Shown here piece by piece: positions 10,846 to 24,803 of a stretch of 64,000 bases of DNA. The DNA lies in contig JAREIK010003372.1 of assembly GCA_029783825.1 (NCBI GenBank), forward strand, positions 1 through 64,000, in the 5' to 3' direction. A program made the translations under genes and the position numbers. The DNA is from Sapria himalayana. Lineage: Eukaryota > Streptophyta > Magnoliopsida > Malpighiales > Rafflesiaceae. The notes beneath the pieces were generated by a model. It worked only from the letters and a program-made list of their open reading frames with translations, did no database searches and had not been told where the DNA came from. Within the stretch, counting starts at the first letter, position 1. Each line of letters starts with the position of its first letter.

Positions 10846-12230
10846 ACTATCTGGACCACCTTAATTTCTTTTTTCTATGAAGTTTGAGTTGATGAATATA
10901 TATAATATTCACTATATTTATTGCACAATTTTAATTTATGTCTATTTTTTTCACTTGTATAGTCTATGTAGTGTAGTGCTTATATTGATAGCATTCTCCA
11001 AACACTTTACTTTTGTTCTTTAAAAAAACATAAGGTATCTTGGGGTAGTTTTCAACATGTTAGCTTAAATGATGGTGTGGTGGCGGCATTATCATTTTTA
11101 TTTCCCCCGCTTTCATATCATGTTCAATAATATAAATACATGCGTTTGGGTGCCTCATTCCTAATGCCACCAAACCTATAAAAGAGACCAAGTACAAAGC
11201 CACACAGAAGAAGAAATACATGATTAAAATTTAACTTCGAGAGCATGTTAGATTTATAAGATAGAAAGCATGTTGTTATTGAATTAGCATCAATTTCATT
11301 TGAGATTATATTATTTTGTTTTGGCACGTGTTGCTTTTTTGTTTTGTTTTGTATAATAAAAATTCTATTTTTCTGGGCATGTATTGTTCTAATTTTCACT
11401 GGGCGACTTTTTTTATTTTCTTATTGTCAATTAGTTTTCATAAAGTCTGAAGCATATGCAATTTGTTAATGATACTAGGTTTCTACTTACCAAGCAGAGT
11501 TGGATGTTCTGGCAGTGAAATACTAGGCCTCATGTGCAATCTCTTGTGGTGTGCTGATCTTTATTTTCAGTCATGTGGTGCATGACATGCACTATATATG
11601 TACAAATACCGAGTATATAAGTATGAATATACTTGGTATATACATAAGTATATACTGAGTATATATGTAGGTATATAATGAGTATGTGCATAAGTGGGTG
11701 CATATATTTATTTGTAGACATGTATATATTGTCATACATACACGCCCATTCACACACACACGCACACACATGCATTTGAATATATAATTGCTCGGGCTGG
11801 TTAGGTCATCATCATGCATTACTTACCGATGCAAGTCATAGAAGTCATGAATATTAGACATTTCCCAAACTGTGGCATGAAGATATTTCTTATCTAGGCC
11901 AGCCAGGCAGCCATAGGTTGGTCTTAAATTTTTTAGTAATTGTGTAGATATGTAATTATCACATGGTACAAAGCGTATGTATGAGGAAATAAGTTTTCTT
12001 GCTGTAGGCACTATAATGATTGGTTATAATTGTACTATGTCTTAAGATGATGATAATGATGCTCATGTAGTCTCATGAAAGTTTATTACATCTCACAAAA
12101 CTATATTCAATTGGAAGGTAAAATGTATCATTAACTGATTTTTATAGGCCGCGAGTTCCAAGAGGAATATCGGGTCTTGTTTAGGGAAAAGTAGCTCGCC
12201 ACCACGTCAACAACTCGCTCAATCTCAAAA
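10846..12230. other. Unassigned stretch with a small microsatellite patch
   Basis: No gene is supported. At 11590-11790 TATATAC words grade into a short CA run (about 11752-11770), giving false minus-strand ORFs. Around 12145 an intron-acceptor-like TTTTTATAG precedes a GC-richer stretch that leads into the triplet island; no protein family is recognisable in it. Confidence 0.4.
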
Positions 12231-12284
12231 CGAGGGGTTGAAAGAGAAGTTCATCAGTCGAGCATCATCGCCATTCCCACTTTT

Positions 12285-13010
12285 ATTATCAGTGGTAGCT
12301 AGCGACAACAGTTGCTGTGGCAGTGGTAGTAGCTGCTACAACAGTAGTAGCAGCAGTGGCAATAGCAGCAACAACAATAGTAGGAGCAGCAATAGTGGTG
12401 CCGGTAGGAGCATCATCAGTGGAGGCTACAGCAGGGGCAGTGCAGCCAACAATGGTAGTAATGGCAGCAGTAGTTGGGGCAGCGGTAGTAGCAGCAGCAG
12501 GAGCAGTAGTAGCGGCTGCGGCGGCGGTAGCAACAGCAGCAGCAAATGCTATATATACGTATATATACACACATATATTATTGTAGTATTTGTACATATA
12601 ATACTATAGCATTATATGTACATATATACTGAGTATATATGTACTCAGTATATATGTACATATAATACTATAGTAATATATGATAATATACACTACAAAA
12701 TATATGAACATATATACTATAGAATTATATATTTACCAAAACATAACTTTTTTTATTTGTTTTATTTTATTTTATTCACTTATTTAAATTTCATACTGAT
12801 ATGGTACCTCATTGTTCTCCATATGATGTTTGTACAAGTGAAAGATTTTTTTTACTAGGCATGAAGCACCATGATTCGGATAGCTTTGTAACAGCTGAAA
12901 GATGGTGATCAGAGGAGCTGAGGATGAGAAAACAACATCAATGAACAGATAGATTATACTTTATGCACTATTGGTAGAAACATTGATGAATAAGATGTAA
13001 TAAAATTTTT
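12285..13010 (+). repeat. GC-triplet/hairpin/terminal-exon module, copy A
   Basis: Three parts stand in order. First a GC-rich island of imperfect GCA, GTA, GTG and AGC triplets (12285-12545). Then an AT-rich spacer with a perfect inverted repeat (12618-12659). Then an exon-like block (about 12793-13005) that matches blocks in modules B and C: GATATGGT, CATTGTT, GACTCGGACAGC-like, GGTGATC, ACATCAATG, TTTATGCAC and ACATTGATGAATAAGATG. An AATAAA lies near its end. The splice acceptor present in B and C is damaged here (CATACTGATATGG in place of CTTACAGATATGG). ORFs through the triplet island are open in several frames on both strands and are not credible proteins. Confidence 0.8.
12618..12659. 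repeat. Perfect 18-bp inverted repeat (hairpin) in module A
   Basis: Left arm GTACATATATACTGAGTA, loop TATATG, right arm TACTCAGTATATATGTAC. The arms pair over all 18 bases. Related hairpins occur at the same place in modules B and C. Confidence 0.9.
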
Positions 13011-13534
13011 TTATATCATTGTTTTAAATATGTAAGACAAGGATTGCTAAGATTATAGTTATTCAAAATTATTATTCTAATAATTTATTCATCATTTTGT
13101 GTTGCGCATTAGCATGTGGAGTGCTCATATTTACTATGTTCAAGATTCCTATTTATTTGTTCATGGTTACTGCTACAAATGATCAATCTCATGTCAACTC
13201 AGTCATGGCAGTGCAGAGCAACCCCCTTATAAGCCTTGGCACTAATAGAATGTTCTGGTTACGGGGAGGCAAGATGTGAAATTTGATGCCCCAAGTCTAA
13301 CTCGTGCCTCGTCTTCCAGGTTTTTCTCTATGATTTTTTAGAGATATTTTCCAAAATTTAAATAATCTTCATATTTTCTTATTTATGTTGATAGCGATGT
13401 TTTGTTCCACCTTTGTGAAGTATAAATGGGATAATACTAATTTGTTGTAGTTCTGTGTCATTTGAGGCTATGTGATTATATATATGTACATATAATACTG
13501 TAGTATATACGTACATATATACTATAGTTATCGG
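13011..13534. other. Unassigned stretch between module A and the CACTA 5'-region copy
   Basis: Normal-complexity sequence from 13090 to 13320, with a 60-codon ORF (13097-13279) of no recognised family. At 13475-13530 a TGTACATATAATACTGTAGTA run resembles the hairpin spacer of the modules. Confidence 0.4.
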
Positions 13535-14520
13535 AAACTTTTAAAAAATATAATTAATACAAAATTTGAAAATTTTGAAATATAATAAAAATATAAATTT
13601 TTTCATTAAAGTTAAAAAAATAAATTAATATTTAAAAATAAAGACATATATGTTAGCCCCTACAAAAATTTATAAGAATTAAACAATTGAGTAATAATTT
13701 TTCTATTAACTTTTAACATTCAGTCTCTATTAAAGTAATTAATATAACTTTTTTTAATTATCTTATCACATTAAGTAATTTTTTGAATTTTAAAAATTAT
13801 AAATGATATCAAATAATATGAAATTTTATGCCTTTAAAATTATAACATATTTCTTCATAAAAATTAATATGACGAATTCTTAAAAATTTATAACCATAAA
13901 AATTAAATTTTTATATATTTTTTGATATTAAAAGTATTTTATAACTCTCAGAAGAGTGAATAGAAGACAAATCATCTTTTCATGTATGTCTTATTATATC
14001 AAGTTTGTTAATTTTATAGATATTTGATATTTTTTTATAAGGCTAAACATATATATATTTTTTAAATTGTTTATATATTTATTGTTTTATTAATATTATG
14101 AAAAAAAATTGTAAGGTGTATATTTTTTATTTGTACCTTGCTACACGCACATTAATTTAGTTGAAAAAATTTTGATCGTAAAGAAAATAAATGAGTCTTT
14201 TTGTATTATATATATATATATTATTTATTTAATGTTTTTATAATTATAAATATAAATATTTTGGAAATATATATAATTTGTTATTTAATGTTTATTTTGT
14301 CGAGACTAAGTCCTCCATCTTTCTCCTGATATTTTCGAAGAATAAGCGACACAATTACTCCACAGTTCTCCATTCTTTTCTCGACACTGATGCAACATAA
14401 ACATATTCGAATTAAGCAATAATTTGTTATTGATTTGAGGTACATTTTCTACCCTAATTCTTCATCAATTATCTTAACATGTATTGATTCTGTTAATTTT
14501 TTTTCTGAAATTCTTCTTCT
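13535..14520 (+). mobile_element. Displaced copy of the CACTA 5' internal region
   Basis: This stretch is colinear on the same strand with 23050-23900 of the complete CACTA element. Shared landmarks include CGGAAACTTTTAAA / CGAAAACTTTTAAA, GAGTAATAATTTTTCTATTA-like words, AAATCATCTTTTCAT followed by GTCTTATTAT, AAGTTTGTTAATTTT, a GACACTGATGC / GACACCGATGC word and TTGATTTGAGGTA. In the complete element this region follows the 5' subterminal repeats. Here it follows a triplet module and lacks terminal repeats, so the order is permuted. Confidence 0.75.
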
Positions 14521-14610
14521 TTAATCGTATACATTAATTTGATAATACTTATTGTGATACATACCTAATGCATTTTTGTTGTGTTGGGCAGTAGGTATGC
14601 AAATATAAAC

Positions 14611-14696
14611 TTAATTTAATTATACTTTTTTTAATACATATACTGTTAATTTAATTATACTTTTTTTAAATACATATTCTGTTAATTTAATTATAA
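14611..14696 (+). repeat. Short tandem repeat, 35-36 bp period
   Basis: TTAATTTAATTATA followed by a T run and AATACATA recurs at 14611, 14646 and, in part, 14682. A separate 12-bp word, GTGTTGGGCAGT, occurs at about 14581 and again near 14748. Confidence 0.8.
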
Positions 14697-14699
14697 TTG

Positions 14700-16784
14700 G
14701 ATTGCTCATATAAATTTAATCGTATATAACACAAAATGGGTGTTTTGTGTTGGGCAGTGTGTATATAACACATAAATATATAAGTGTATTTTATTATATT
14801 TATAACTATAAAAATATTTTACATAAACATAACTATATATAAATATAACAATATATATATATATCATAATTTTATATATGATACATTCAATATACATGTC
14901 GTGTATTTCAGATATAATTAGTATTATACATATAACATTATATACATATTTTACACAAATAAAGATATATTGACTTTAAGACAGGATTTTAATAATGTAT
15001 ATTTGAAATTTGTAAGTCATCACTATGAAATACACATCTAATAAATTGGCATTATGAAAATATCTATTATTCCATAATGCCTTGCCTACCCAATAAGTAT
15101 AATTAAATTAATATCTTTAAACTATATTTTATACATGACTATTATAGAGAAAACCACACACTCTAATAAAAATGTAAGTGTATTTAATATCTGTAAATTT
15201 AAAGTATAGTCACATTAATGTCTGTTAATGTCAAATTAATATCTATAAATATTTATTGATCGGTTTTCAATTAGTTCAAATAAAAATGTAATAGGCTTTA
15301 TGTATACTGATACTAATTTACAAGACATTTAAATACATGTATATATTTGACTATATTTTAATTACAATGTTTAGTTAAATGCCACATAGGCTCCCTTATA
15401 AATACCCTAGCATTGACTATCAATATAATTCATACTGGATTAAAATATATAAGATATCCAGCTCATCTGACATACATTATTTCTTACATGAATTGATGCC
15501 GATGACATTTTGATGCGTTTGAGAAGTTCCACATATATGGATGAGTAGCTCTCACATATTTTATCACCTCTATAGCCATTAACTCATAAATTGTATACCC
15601 ATGGACTTGATACTATTTACTTATTGTAAGCTAACCATAGAATTGTTTACTTGAGTAGACACTAGAAACTATTTACTTATTGTAAGTTTAGATAATGAAA
15701 AAACTTTGATAATTAATCCAAATAATCAATATCTATGAAATTATAATCCAGATTCATAGAGTTCACTTTATTACTTGTCAAACTCATATACTTGTGATAC
15801 ATTTTACCATCCTATAAAATAACTAACACTTGCATTGATTTTTGTAGTGTCTTTTCTCTGTATATTTTCAATATTTAATGGTCTTTGAGCTATTATAATT
15901 ACAATGATTCTTAGATTTAGACCTCTTGTTTTTGATTTGCTTTGACATTTTCTCTTGGTTGAATTTCTTTCAATTAACTTTGTATATAATTTTAAAGAGG
16001 TTGATGTTTCACTTCTCTATCTCTGTTGAATATCCTTGTTGAGAATTAGATCTTGAACATCATCAAATTTCAATTTATTAGTTCTTGGTGAACTATGAGC
16101 AACTATAATTGTAATATGATAATTCTTGATAGAGAACACAGAAGAATGCACATACTTTATCATTGAATTCAATACCAAACAAACTTAATTGAGTTGTGAT
16201 TGTGTTGACTTTTTTAAGTTGTTGGGTCACTGATGTGCTATTTGTCAACTCCAGATTGAAAAAACACCTCATCATGTGCACTTTTTTAGCATCTATTAGT
16301 TTTTTCGTATATACTAGCAAGAGCCATCGTAAGCCTTACTATGCTCTTCTCATTTTTTATATTGAAAGTAAGTTTGTATGATATCATATTTCAGATGAAT
16401 TCAAGTGCTAATATGTGCTCTTCTTTCTTCATAGATTTTATCATCTTCCTCAGAAGGGGTTGATATAGATTTTTCTAATATATATAATCCTCCATCTATA
16501 TTTTTAAAAATCCAAATTTCGTTCTATAGATTTATTTTTTCACTTTTCCTTCAAATGCAGTCATTACTCTCTACAAAATATAAATTCTTCTAGACAATTC
16601 TTGCAAAACACAATGTATTAGAATTGAGAACACCTCTTTAACATGCTGATATTGTCTGCAAAATTTTTACTATTTATTAAATTCATTATTATCATCAATA
16701 GTAACTTTGCCTTATGGTGCATCATAATGCACAACCTAAACCTCCAATACCAATTGTTGATAATAACTTGATTTCCTATTTGTT
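14700..16784. other. AT-rich stretch without recognised genes
   Basis: No supported gene. Sequence from 15900 to 16780 is of more normal complexity and may be a decayed retroelement, but I recognise no protein in any frame. TTTTTGTAGTG at about 15840-15849 resembles a CACTA 3' end but has no subterminal motifs before it. The GATA array resumes at about 16785. Confidence 0.4.
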
Positions 16785-17995
16785 AGATAAACATTTAGAT
16801 AAACTGACAAATATAAAGGTAAACAGATAGAATGAGTGATATATATATATAGAATGATTGACAAATAGGCCGATAAATAGAAAGACAGTTAGATAGTTTG
16901 AGAGATAGAAAAATAGAAAGAAGATATATAAATTAATTGATAAATATAATAGTTAGATAGTTACATAGATATATAGATAGACATATAAACATTTTGACAT
17001 AAAATAGATAGATAGCAGGATAAACAAATAGGCAAATATATAGATAAACTTATAGATAGATACATAGATATACAAATAGCCCGATAGATTGATTGATAGT
17101 CAGATTGATAGATAGACTAATAGACTGATAAACTAATAGACTGATAGATTGATAGAGAGGCAGATAGATATTTAGAAAGACAAATAGAGAAATATATAAA
17201 TAAATAATTAGAAAGACATAGATAGATAGATAGGTAGGTAGGTAGAGAGCTATATAGATAGCTAGATAGATAAATAGATATAAAAAAAGATAGATTGATT
17301 GATAAACAGATAAATATATGGATATAAAGATAGATAGATATATTATAGATATACAGATAGATAGATTAATTGATAGATAGATTGATTCATTAATAGATAA
17401 ATAGATAGATATAAAGATAGATAGATAGATAGACATTTAGAAAGGTATATACAGAGAGAGATAAATAGCCAGATATATATATAGATAGATAGATTATTAG
17501 ACAGATAGATAGACAAATAGATATAAACATAGATAGATAGATAGATAGATATATAGATAGATAGACAAATAGATAGATAGGTTGATAGATAGATTTGTAT
17601 ATATATATATTTATATACAAATTTTTTGACAAATTAATCGACAAATTGATAGAGAGATTTATAGACTATTTGATAGACAGATTGATAGACATAATGATAT
17701 ACATAATGATATATAGATATATAGACAGACAAACACATAGAAAGATAGATACATACTTACTAAGATAAGATAGATAGGTAGATAGACAGACATATTGATT
17801 GATTGATATATAGATAGAAAGATAGATATACAGATAGATAGATAGATAGACATACAGAAAGATAGATAGACAGATATATAGATAGATAGTTAGATAAACA
17901 AATATATAGACAAATAGATAGATAGATATATAAATAGACAAATAGATAGACATATAGTTAGACAGATAGATAGACACATAGATAGATAGATAGAT

Positions 17996-18048
<53 letters not shown>

Positions 18049-21000
18049 AATTGATAGATAAATTGATTGATTGACATTTAGATATATAGAAAGATAAATA
18101 GATAGATAGATAGATAGAGACAGGTAAAAAAATTGATAGATATATAGATAGATAGATATATATAGAGATAAATAGATAGTTAGACATAAAGATCGATAGA
18201 TAAATAGATATATTGATAGATATATAGACAAATAGATAGGTAGATTGATTGATTGATAGATATATATACATATAGATAGTGAGATAGATAGATAGATAGA
18301 TATATAGATAATTAGATAAATAGATAAAGAGATAGACAGATAAATAGATAGATAGATATATTGATATGTAGATATATTGAGAGATAGATAGATATATAGA
18401 TAGAAAGATTGACAGAATGATAGACATATAGATAGGCAGATTTATAGACTTTATAATAGATAGATTAAAAGATTGATTGATATATATATTTAAAGAAATA
18501 ATGATAGACAAATTGATAGTGAAAATGATAGATAGATTGAAAGACAGATTAAATAACAAATAGATAGACAGATACATAAATAAATTGATAAAAATATAGA
18601 TAGACAGATAGATATATATATATATAGATTGATTATTAGATAGATATATTGACAAATAGATTGAAAGATAGATAGAGATATAGATAGATAAAAAAATATT
18701 CGAATATATAGACATATAAATAGACAGAAAGATATACTAATAGATAAAAATATATATAGATAGAAAGATAGATAGGCATATAGATAGAAAGATAGATATA
18801 TTGATCGATAGATTCATAGATAGATAGATAAATAGATAGAAAAATAGATAGAAAAATAGATAGATAGATAGACAGATAGATTAATATACAAACATATAGA
18901 TAAATATATAAAAAGGTTAATAGATAAATACACAGATAGATAGTCATATTGATAATTTTTTTGAAATTTAGATTGATAGACAGATTGATATATAGTTTGA
19001 TAGCTTGATTGATACACAAATTAATAGATAGTTTAGTAAATATATTGAAAGATAGATTGATTTATATATTTATAAATAATTAGATAGAAAGAGTGATAGA
19101 CATTAAGATGAATAGATAGATAGACAGATAGATAGAAAATAAATATATAGATAGATAAATGAATAGACAAATAGATAGGCAAAAAGATAGAAAGATAGAA
19201 AGATAGAAAAATAGATAGATAGAAAACATATAGATAGACAGATAGAAAGATATATTGAAAGATAGATTGACAAATAGATAGTTAGATAGATTGACACATA
19301 GATAAATATATAGATAGATTGATCAATAGATAAACAGATAGATAGATAGATAGTAATATGGAAATATAGACAGATAGATAAATAGATAGTTATATATTTC
19401 GATAAATAGATAGATAGATTGATAGATAGTTAGATAGATAAATAAATAGATAGTAATATGAAAATATATATAGATATATAAATAGATAGGTATATAGATA
19501 GATAGATAGATAGATAGATAGATTGATAGACATATAGATAATCAGATAGATAAACAGACAGATAGACATACAGATATATAAATAGATAGATTAATAGGTA
19601 GGTAGGTAGATAGAAAGATAGATATATAAATAGATAGCCATAAACATAGACATATAGATATACAGATTAATAGACATAATAATAGACAGATTTATAGATA
19701 GATTGATAGACACATTGATTGACTGCTTGATAGACATATTAAAAGATAGATTGACAGGCAGAATGTAAGACTGTTTGAAAGACCAATAGATAGATAGATA
19801 GTCAAATTGATAAAAATGTAGATAAATAGCTAATATAGAGAGATAAATAGACAGATTATTAGTCGGATAGATTGATAGATAGATAGATTGAGAGATAGAT
19901 TGAAAAATAAATAGATAGATAATATAATTGATAGACAGATATATAGTCATATAGATAGACATAGATATATAGAAAGATAAATAGATAGATACACAGATAA
20001 ATATACTGATAGATAGACTTAAATATATATAGACAGACAGATAGGCAGATAGATAGATAGACTGATAGATAAAAAGATTGTTAGAAAGAAAGATAGCTAG
20101 AATATATATATATATATATATATATATAGAAACATAGATTTCCAAATCAATAGGCAAATATATAAATAGATTAAAAATTATATAGGCAAATAGATAGGCA
20201 GATTGATAATTAGATTGAAAGAAAGATTGAGAGATAGATTTATAGCCAATTTAATAGCCAAATTGATACATAGATTGATAGACAAATTGGTAGATAGATT
20301 GTTAGACATATTTATATCCAGAAATATATACATATAGATAGTCATTTATATAGATACATAGGTAGGTAGGTAGATATTAGATAGATAGATAGATAGACAT
20401 AAAGATAGATAGAAAGATAGATAGAAAAATAAACTGATAGATAAAGAGATAGAGAGAAAGATAAATAGAAAAATAGACCAATAGATAGATAGATAATTAG
20501 ATATATAAACAGAAAGATTGATAGATAGATTGATAGATAGATAGATTGATGAATAGACAGATATATAGACAAGATAAAGACAGACAGATAGATACACAAA
20601 TAGACATACACATAAAAAGAAAGATAAATATACGAATAAACCAATATATAAACAAACATATAGATAGATAGATATACAAACAAAATGACAAATAAATAGA
20701 TAGAAAGATAGAAAGAAAGATATATAGACAATTAAAAAAACATATAGACATATAGATAGATAGACAAATCTAAAGAAAGACAAATGGATAGTAAGATAGA
20801 CAAATAGATTGATATGTAGATAGACAAAAGATAGATATACAAATATTTATATAGACAGATAGATAGATAGACAGATAAATAAATAGATAGACAAATAGTT
20901 ATACAAATAGATAGATAGATAGATAAATTAATAGATAGATAGATAGATTGATTGATAAATAGATAGATAGTCATATAAATGGATGGATACACAAACAAAT

Positions 21001-21560
21001 AGATAGACAAATGGACGGACGGACGGATAGATAGATAGATAAACATATATATAAAGAAACAGATATACATATAGATAGACAAACTGATAGATAAATAAAT
21101 AAACAGACATTTATATATATAGATACACATATAGATAGATAAAAAGATAGATAGACTTATATACATACAAATAGATAGTCAAATATACAAAGTGATATAT
21201 AGAGAGATACATAGACAGATAGACAGATAGATATACTGATAGATAGTTAGACAAATAGACTAACATATACATATGTAGATAGATTGATAGACTGATAGAC
21301 ATACAGATAAACATACAGATTGACTTATAAATATTCAAATAGATAGTCATATAAACAAATAGATAGTTAGATATATAGATATAGAGATAGATATACTATT
21401 AGATAGACAGAGAGGCTGATATATAGACAGATAGATAGATATATAGATAGTTTGAAAGATAAATTGATAGAAAGATAATAAATAGATAGACATATTGATA
21501 CATAAATAGATAGATAGATAGAGAGATACATAAATAGGTAGATAGACAAATAGGTAGAAT
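16785..21560 (+). repeat. Degenerate GATA array, block 2
   Basis: Same repeat and same strand polarity as block 1. TA runs lie at about 18000-18031 and 20103-20127. It ends exactly at the CACTA element, whose 3-bp AAT duplication (21558-21560) is its last sequence. With block 3 it was one array of about 18 kb before the element inserted. The 349-codon minus ORF at 17666-18715 is a repeat artefact. Confidence 0.95.
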
Positions 21561-21589
21561 CACTACAAGAAAAATTCGATTTAGCTAGG
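21561..21589 (+). repeat. CACTA 5' terminal inverted repeat
   Basis: Reads CACTACAAGAAAAATTCGAT followed by TTAGCTAGG. The first 15 bases match the complement of the 3' end exactly, then TCGATTTAGCTAGG pairs with TCTCATATAGCTAGG imperfectly. CACTA ends are cut by the TNP2-type transposase. Confidence 0.93.
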
Positions 21590-22545
21590 TAATTTTTGCT
21601 AGGGATCAATCCCTAGCTAAATTTCAACGGATTAGGTAGGGAACATCAAGGGATTAATGTTTTTTTAGAAAAAAAATTGCAACGGATTAGAGACGAATTT
21701 TTTTTTGTAAATTTCATAAAAATAAGCGGGGAATTTAGCGACTAATTAGTGACGCAAGATTTTTGTAAAATCTGTTCAAGAAAAGTAGGGTTTTTAGCGA
21801 TGGATTAGTGATGGAAAATTTTCGTAAATTCTACTCAAGAAAAGCAGGTAATTTATAGATGGATTAGCGACGGAATATCCCTTGCTAATACTAGCCATTA
21901 TTTAGCAATGGATTCCCTCGCTCGTACAAGTCATTATTTAGCGACAGATTTAGCGAGGGATGTTTCCTCGCTAATACAAACAATTATATAGCGATGGATT
22001 TAGCGAGGAATTTTCCCTCGCTAATACAAGCCATTATTTAGCGATGGATTTAGCAAGGGATTTTCCCTCGCTTATAATATTTATCATTTAGCGACGGATT
22101 TAGCATGGAATTTCTTCTGCTAATAAAATTAATTATTTAGCGACGGATTTAGCGACAGAATTTCCCTTGCTAATAAAATTGATGATTTAGCGACGGATTT
22201 AGCAACAGAATTTTTATTGCTAATAAAATCCATTATTTAGCAATGGAATTTCTCCTGCTAATAAAATCTATGATTTAGCGACTGATTTAGTTACAAAATC
22301 TTTCTTGCTAATTGAATCTATGATTTAGTGATAGATTTAGCAATGGAAATTTCCTTGCTAATAGAATCCATGATTTAACGATCGATTTAGCGACGGATTT
22401 AGCCATGAAATTTCTCATGCTAATAAAATCTATGATTTAGTGATAGATTTTCCCGAGCTAGTAAAATATGTAATATAACGACGAATTTTCCCTACCTTAT
22501 AAAATTTATAATTTAGCTACCGATTTAGCAATGGTATTTCCCTAA
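21590..22545 (+). repeat. 5' subterminal repeats, about 50 bp period
   Basis: From about 21905 a unit built on TTTAGCGACGGATTTAGC and CCCTTGCTAATAAAAT recurs at 21905, 21941, 21991, 22041, 22091, 22140, 22190, 22240, 22278, 22328, 22378, 22440 and 22488. Spacing is mostly 50 bp with a few shortened units, about 13 in all. Arrays of short subterminal motifs are where the TNP1/TnpA-like protein binds in known En/Spm elements; that role is inferred here. Confidence 0.88.
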
Positions 22546-24000
22546 CCAATATTTATTTATCTAATTTTTTTCTTTTTTATTAGTTTTAATATTTTATTTA
22601 ATTTTGTTTATTAAATATATGTTAATGGTCTATAGATGAGCAATCCTTGAAACATACATTCTTCTTGTAAAATCATAAAAAAATTATATTATAAATAAAT
22701 AATTTAAAAAAACATCCAAATACAAAAAACAATTATATATATTAGTAAGGACTAAATTAACTATTTTTATGATGTATTAATTTTTATAAAATTATACAAA
22801 AAAATTTTCTAAAATTTTAAAAAAAGAAACTTAAAAATTGGTATTAAAGTAACATTAAATATTAAATTCAGTAAGTATAATAATTTTTTTCTTTATTTTA
22901 AAAATTAAATTAACATATATTAAAATTTCTATTAATATAAATATAAATTAATTCATTGTATAATAAAATAGAAAATATTTTATTAATTATATCAATTGAC
23001 GAATAAACTATTAAAAATTAATATTATTATAAGTAAAAAAATTTTATTATTTTCGAAAACTTTTAAATAAATAAATAATACAATATTTGAAAATCTTGAA
23101 ATATAATATAAATATAATTTTTTTAATAAAGTTAAAAGAAAATAAATTAATATTTATAAATAAATACATAGATGTTTGCTCTTAAAAAAATATATACTGA
23201 TTAAATAATTGAGTAATATTTTGACTATTAGCTTACATTAATTTTTTATTAAAATAATAAATATGACTTAAAAATTTTAAATGATAAAATATAATTTTTT
23301 ATATATTTTTTAACATTAATAGTATTTTATAATTTTTAGGCGAGTGACTAGAAGGTAAATCATCTTTTCATTTATGTCTTATTATGTGAAGTTTGTTAAT
23401 TTTGTACCTATTTGATTTTTTTTATAAGGCTAATCATACTTTTTTATTGTTATATATTTATTGTTTATATTAATATTATAATAAAAAATTTTAAGGTGTT
23501 TATTTTTCATTTGTACCTTCCAACATGCAGATTAATTTTTTTTGAAAATTTTTTTATAGTTATTACAATTAATTAGTCTTTTTGAATATATATATATATA
23601 TATATATATTATTTATTTAATGTTATACTAATTAAAAATATAAAAAATTTGATTATCTTCTTCGACACCGATTATCTTCTTTGACACCGATGCTTAAGTG
23701 ATACGAACCTCCACAGAAGGCCATCCATCCCTCGACATAGATGCTTCAACATATATTCGATTTCGAGGTTTAAGTTTTAATTTTTATTTGATTTGAGGTA
23801 TGTTTTATACATTTATTCTTCATCGATTAACTTGATTAAGCTTTAGTTTTAATGTTTCCGAAATTCTTCTCCTTTATTCATTGTGGTGTTTTTGGATTGT
23901 GTATATATACTTAATCATATACATACTTCATGCATTTGTGATATAATGCATTGTCATTGTGTAGATTTTGATGGTGCATAGTAGATATGTCGAATTAAAA
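22546..24000 (+). other. CACTA 5' internal region, possible promoter/leader
   Basis: AT-rich sequence without an ORF. From 23050 to 23900 it is colinear with 13535-14520. A more GC-balanced patch at 23640-23780 (ATCTTCTTTGACACCGATGC and similar) may be a former leader exon, since GT-containing sequence and long AT-rich intron-like DNA follow. No promoter motif can be called with confidence. Confidence 0.45.
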
Positions 24001-24742
24001 ATTTTTCAATATAAATAACTACATACTGTATACAAAAATAGTATACATAAATATAAGTTTTCTTTAAATAAGTGTGTTTAAACATAACTATATATATATA
24101 ACTATAAAAAAGTATACATAAACTATTTAAACATAATTATATCTATAATTTTTTTATTACAATAGATGTGAAATGAAAAAATTGTTATGCATTGTTTGGC
24201 CATGATGGTATTAAGTGGGTGAACTTCTTTATCATGGTTAGGGTGATTTTGATGCTATAGTTTGCTAGTATTTTTTTTTGTTATGGTTATAAATATTTCT
24301 ATTTAAAACTTCAATTATTCATGATACATTGCTAATGTTTTTGTTAACGGGTGTTCTTGAGTGAGGAGCACGAAAAAAAATATGTTCTTGATTTATTATT
24401 CTAAAAAATAAATTTTTTAGAATAATTATTCAAAAACAAATACTTTAAATCTGTATTTTGCTATTATATGAATGATAAAATGAGAGTGTGTGGGTATGAT
24501 CATAGTTTGTGTTATTTATGATAAGTTTTTTAGTAGTGTATTATTTGATAATGTAAGTTTTTTGTCATGTTCGTTTATTTTATGGTAGTGTGTATATGTG
24601 TTTAATAATTTTTGCATTATTAAAATTACTATGTGCTATGCATTTAACATCATTTTTGAAAAATCCAGAAAAGCCATTTTGGTTAATCTATTCATAATTT
24701 TTGTAGTGTGTATGTGCGTGTGTGTGTGTAATAAAAATAATA

Positions 24743-24803
<61 letters not shown>

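Noticed and set aside
13097..13279. 60-codon ORF
   Set aside because: Short, no motif, and no conservation with the other module copies.
15840..15849. TTTTTGTAGTG as the right terminus of the CACTA that starts at 3912
   Set aside because: No subterminal AGCTAGGG-type motifs precede it, and the following three bases (TCT) do not match the TAT before 3912.
21905..22545. CRISPR-like regular repeats
   Set aside because: The units are diverged tandem 50-bp repeats without unique spacers, in a plant transposon end.
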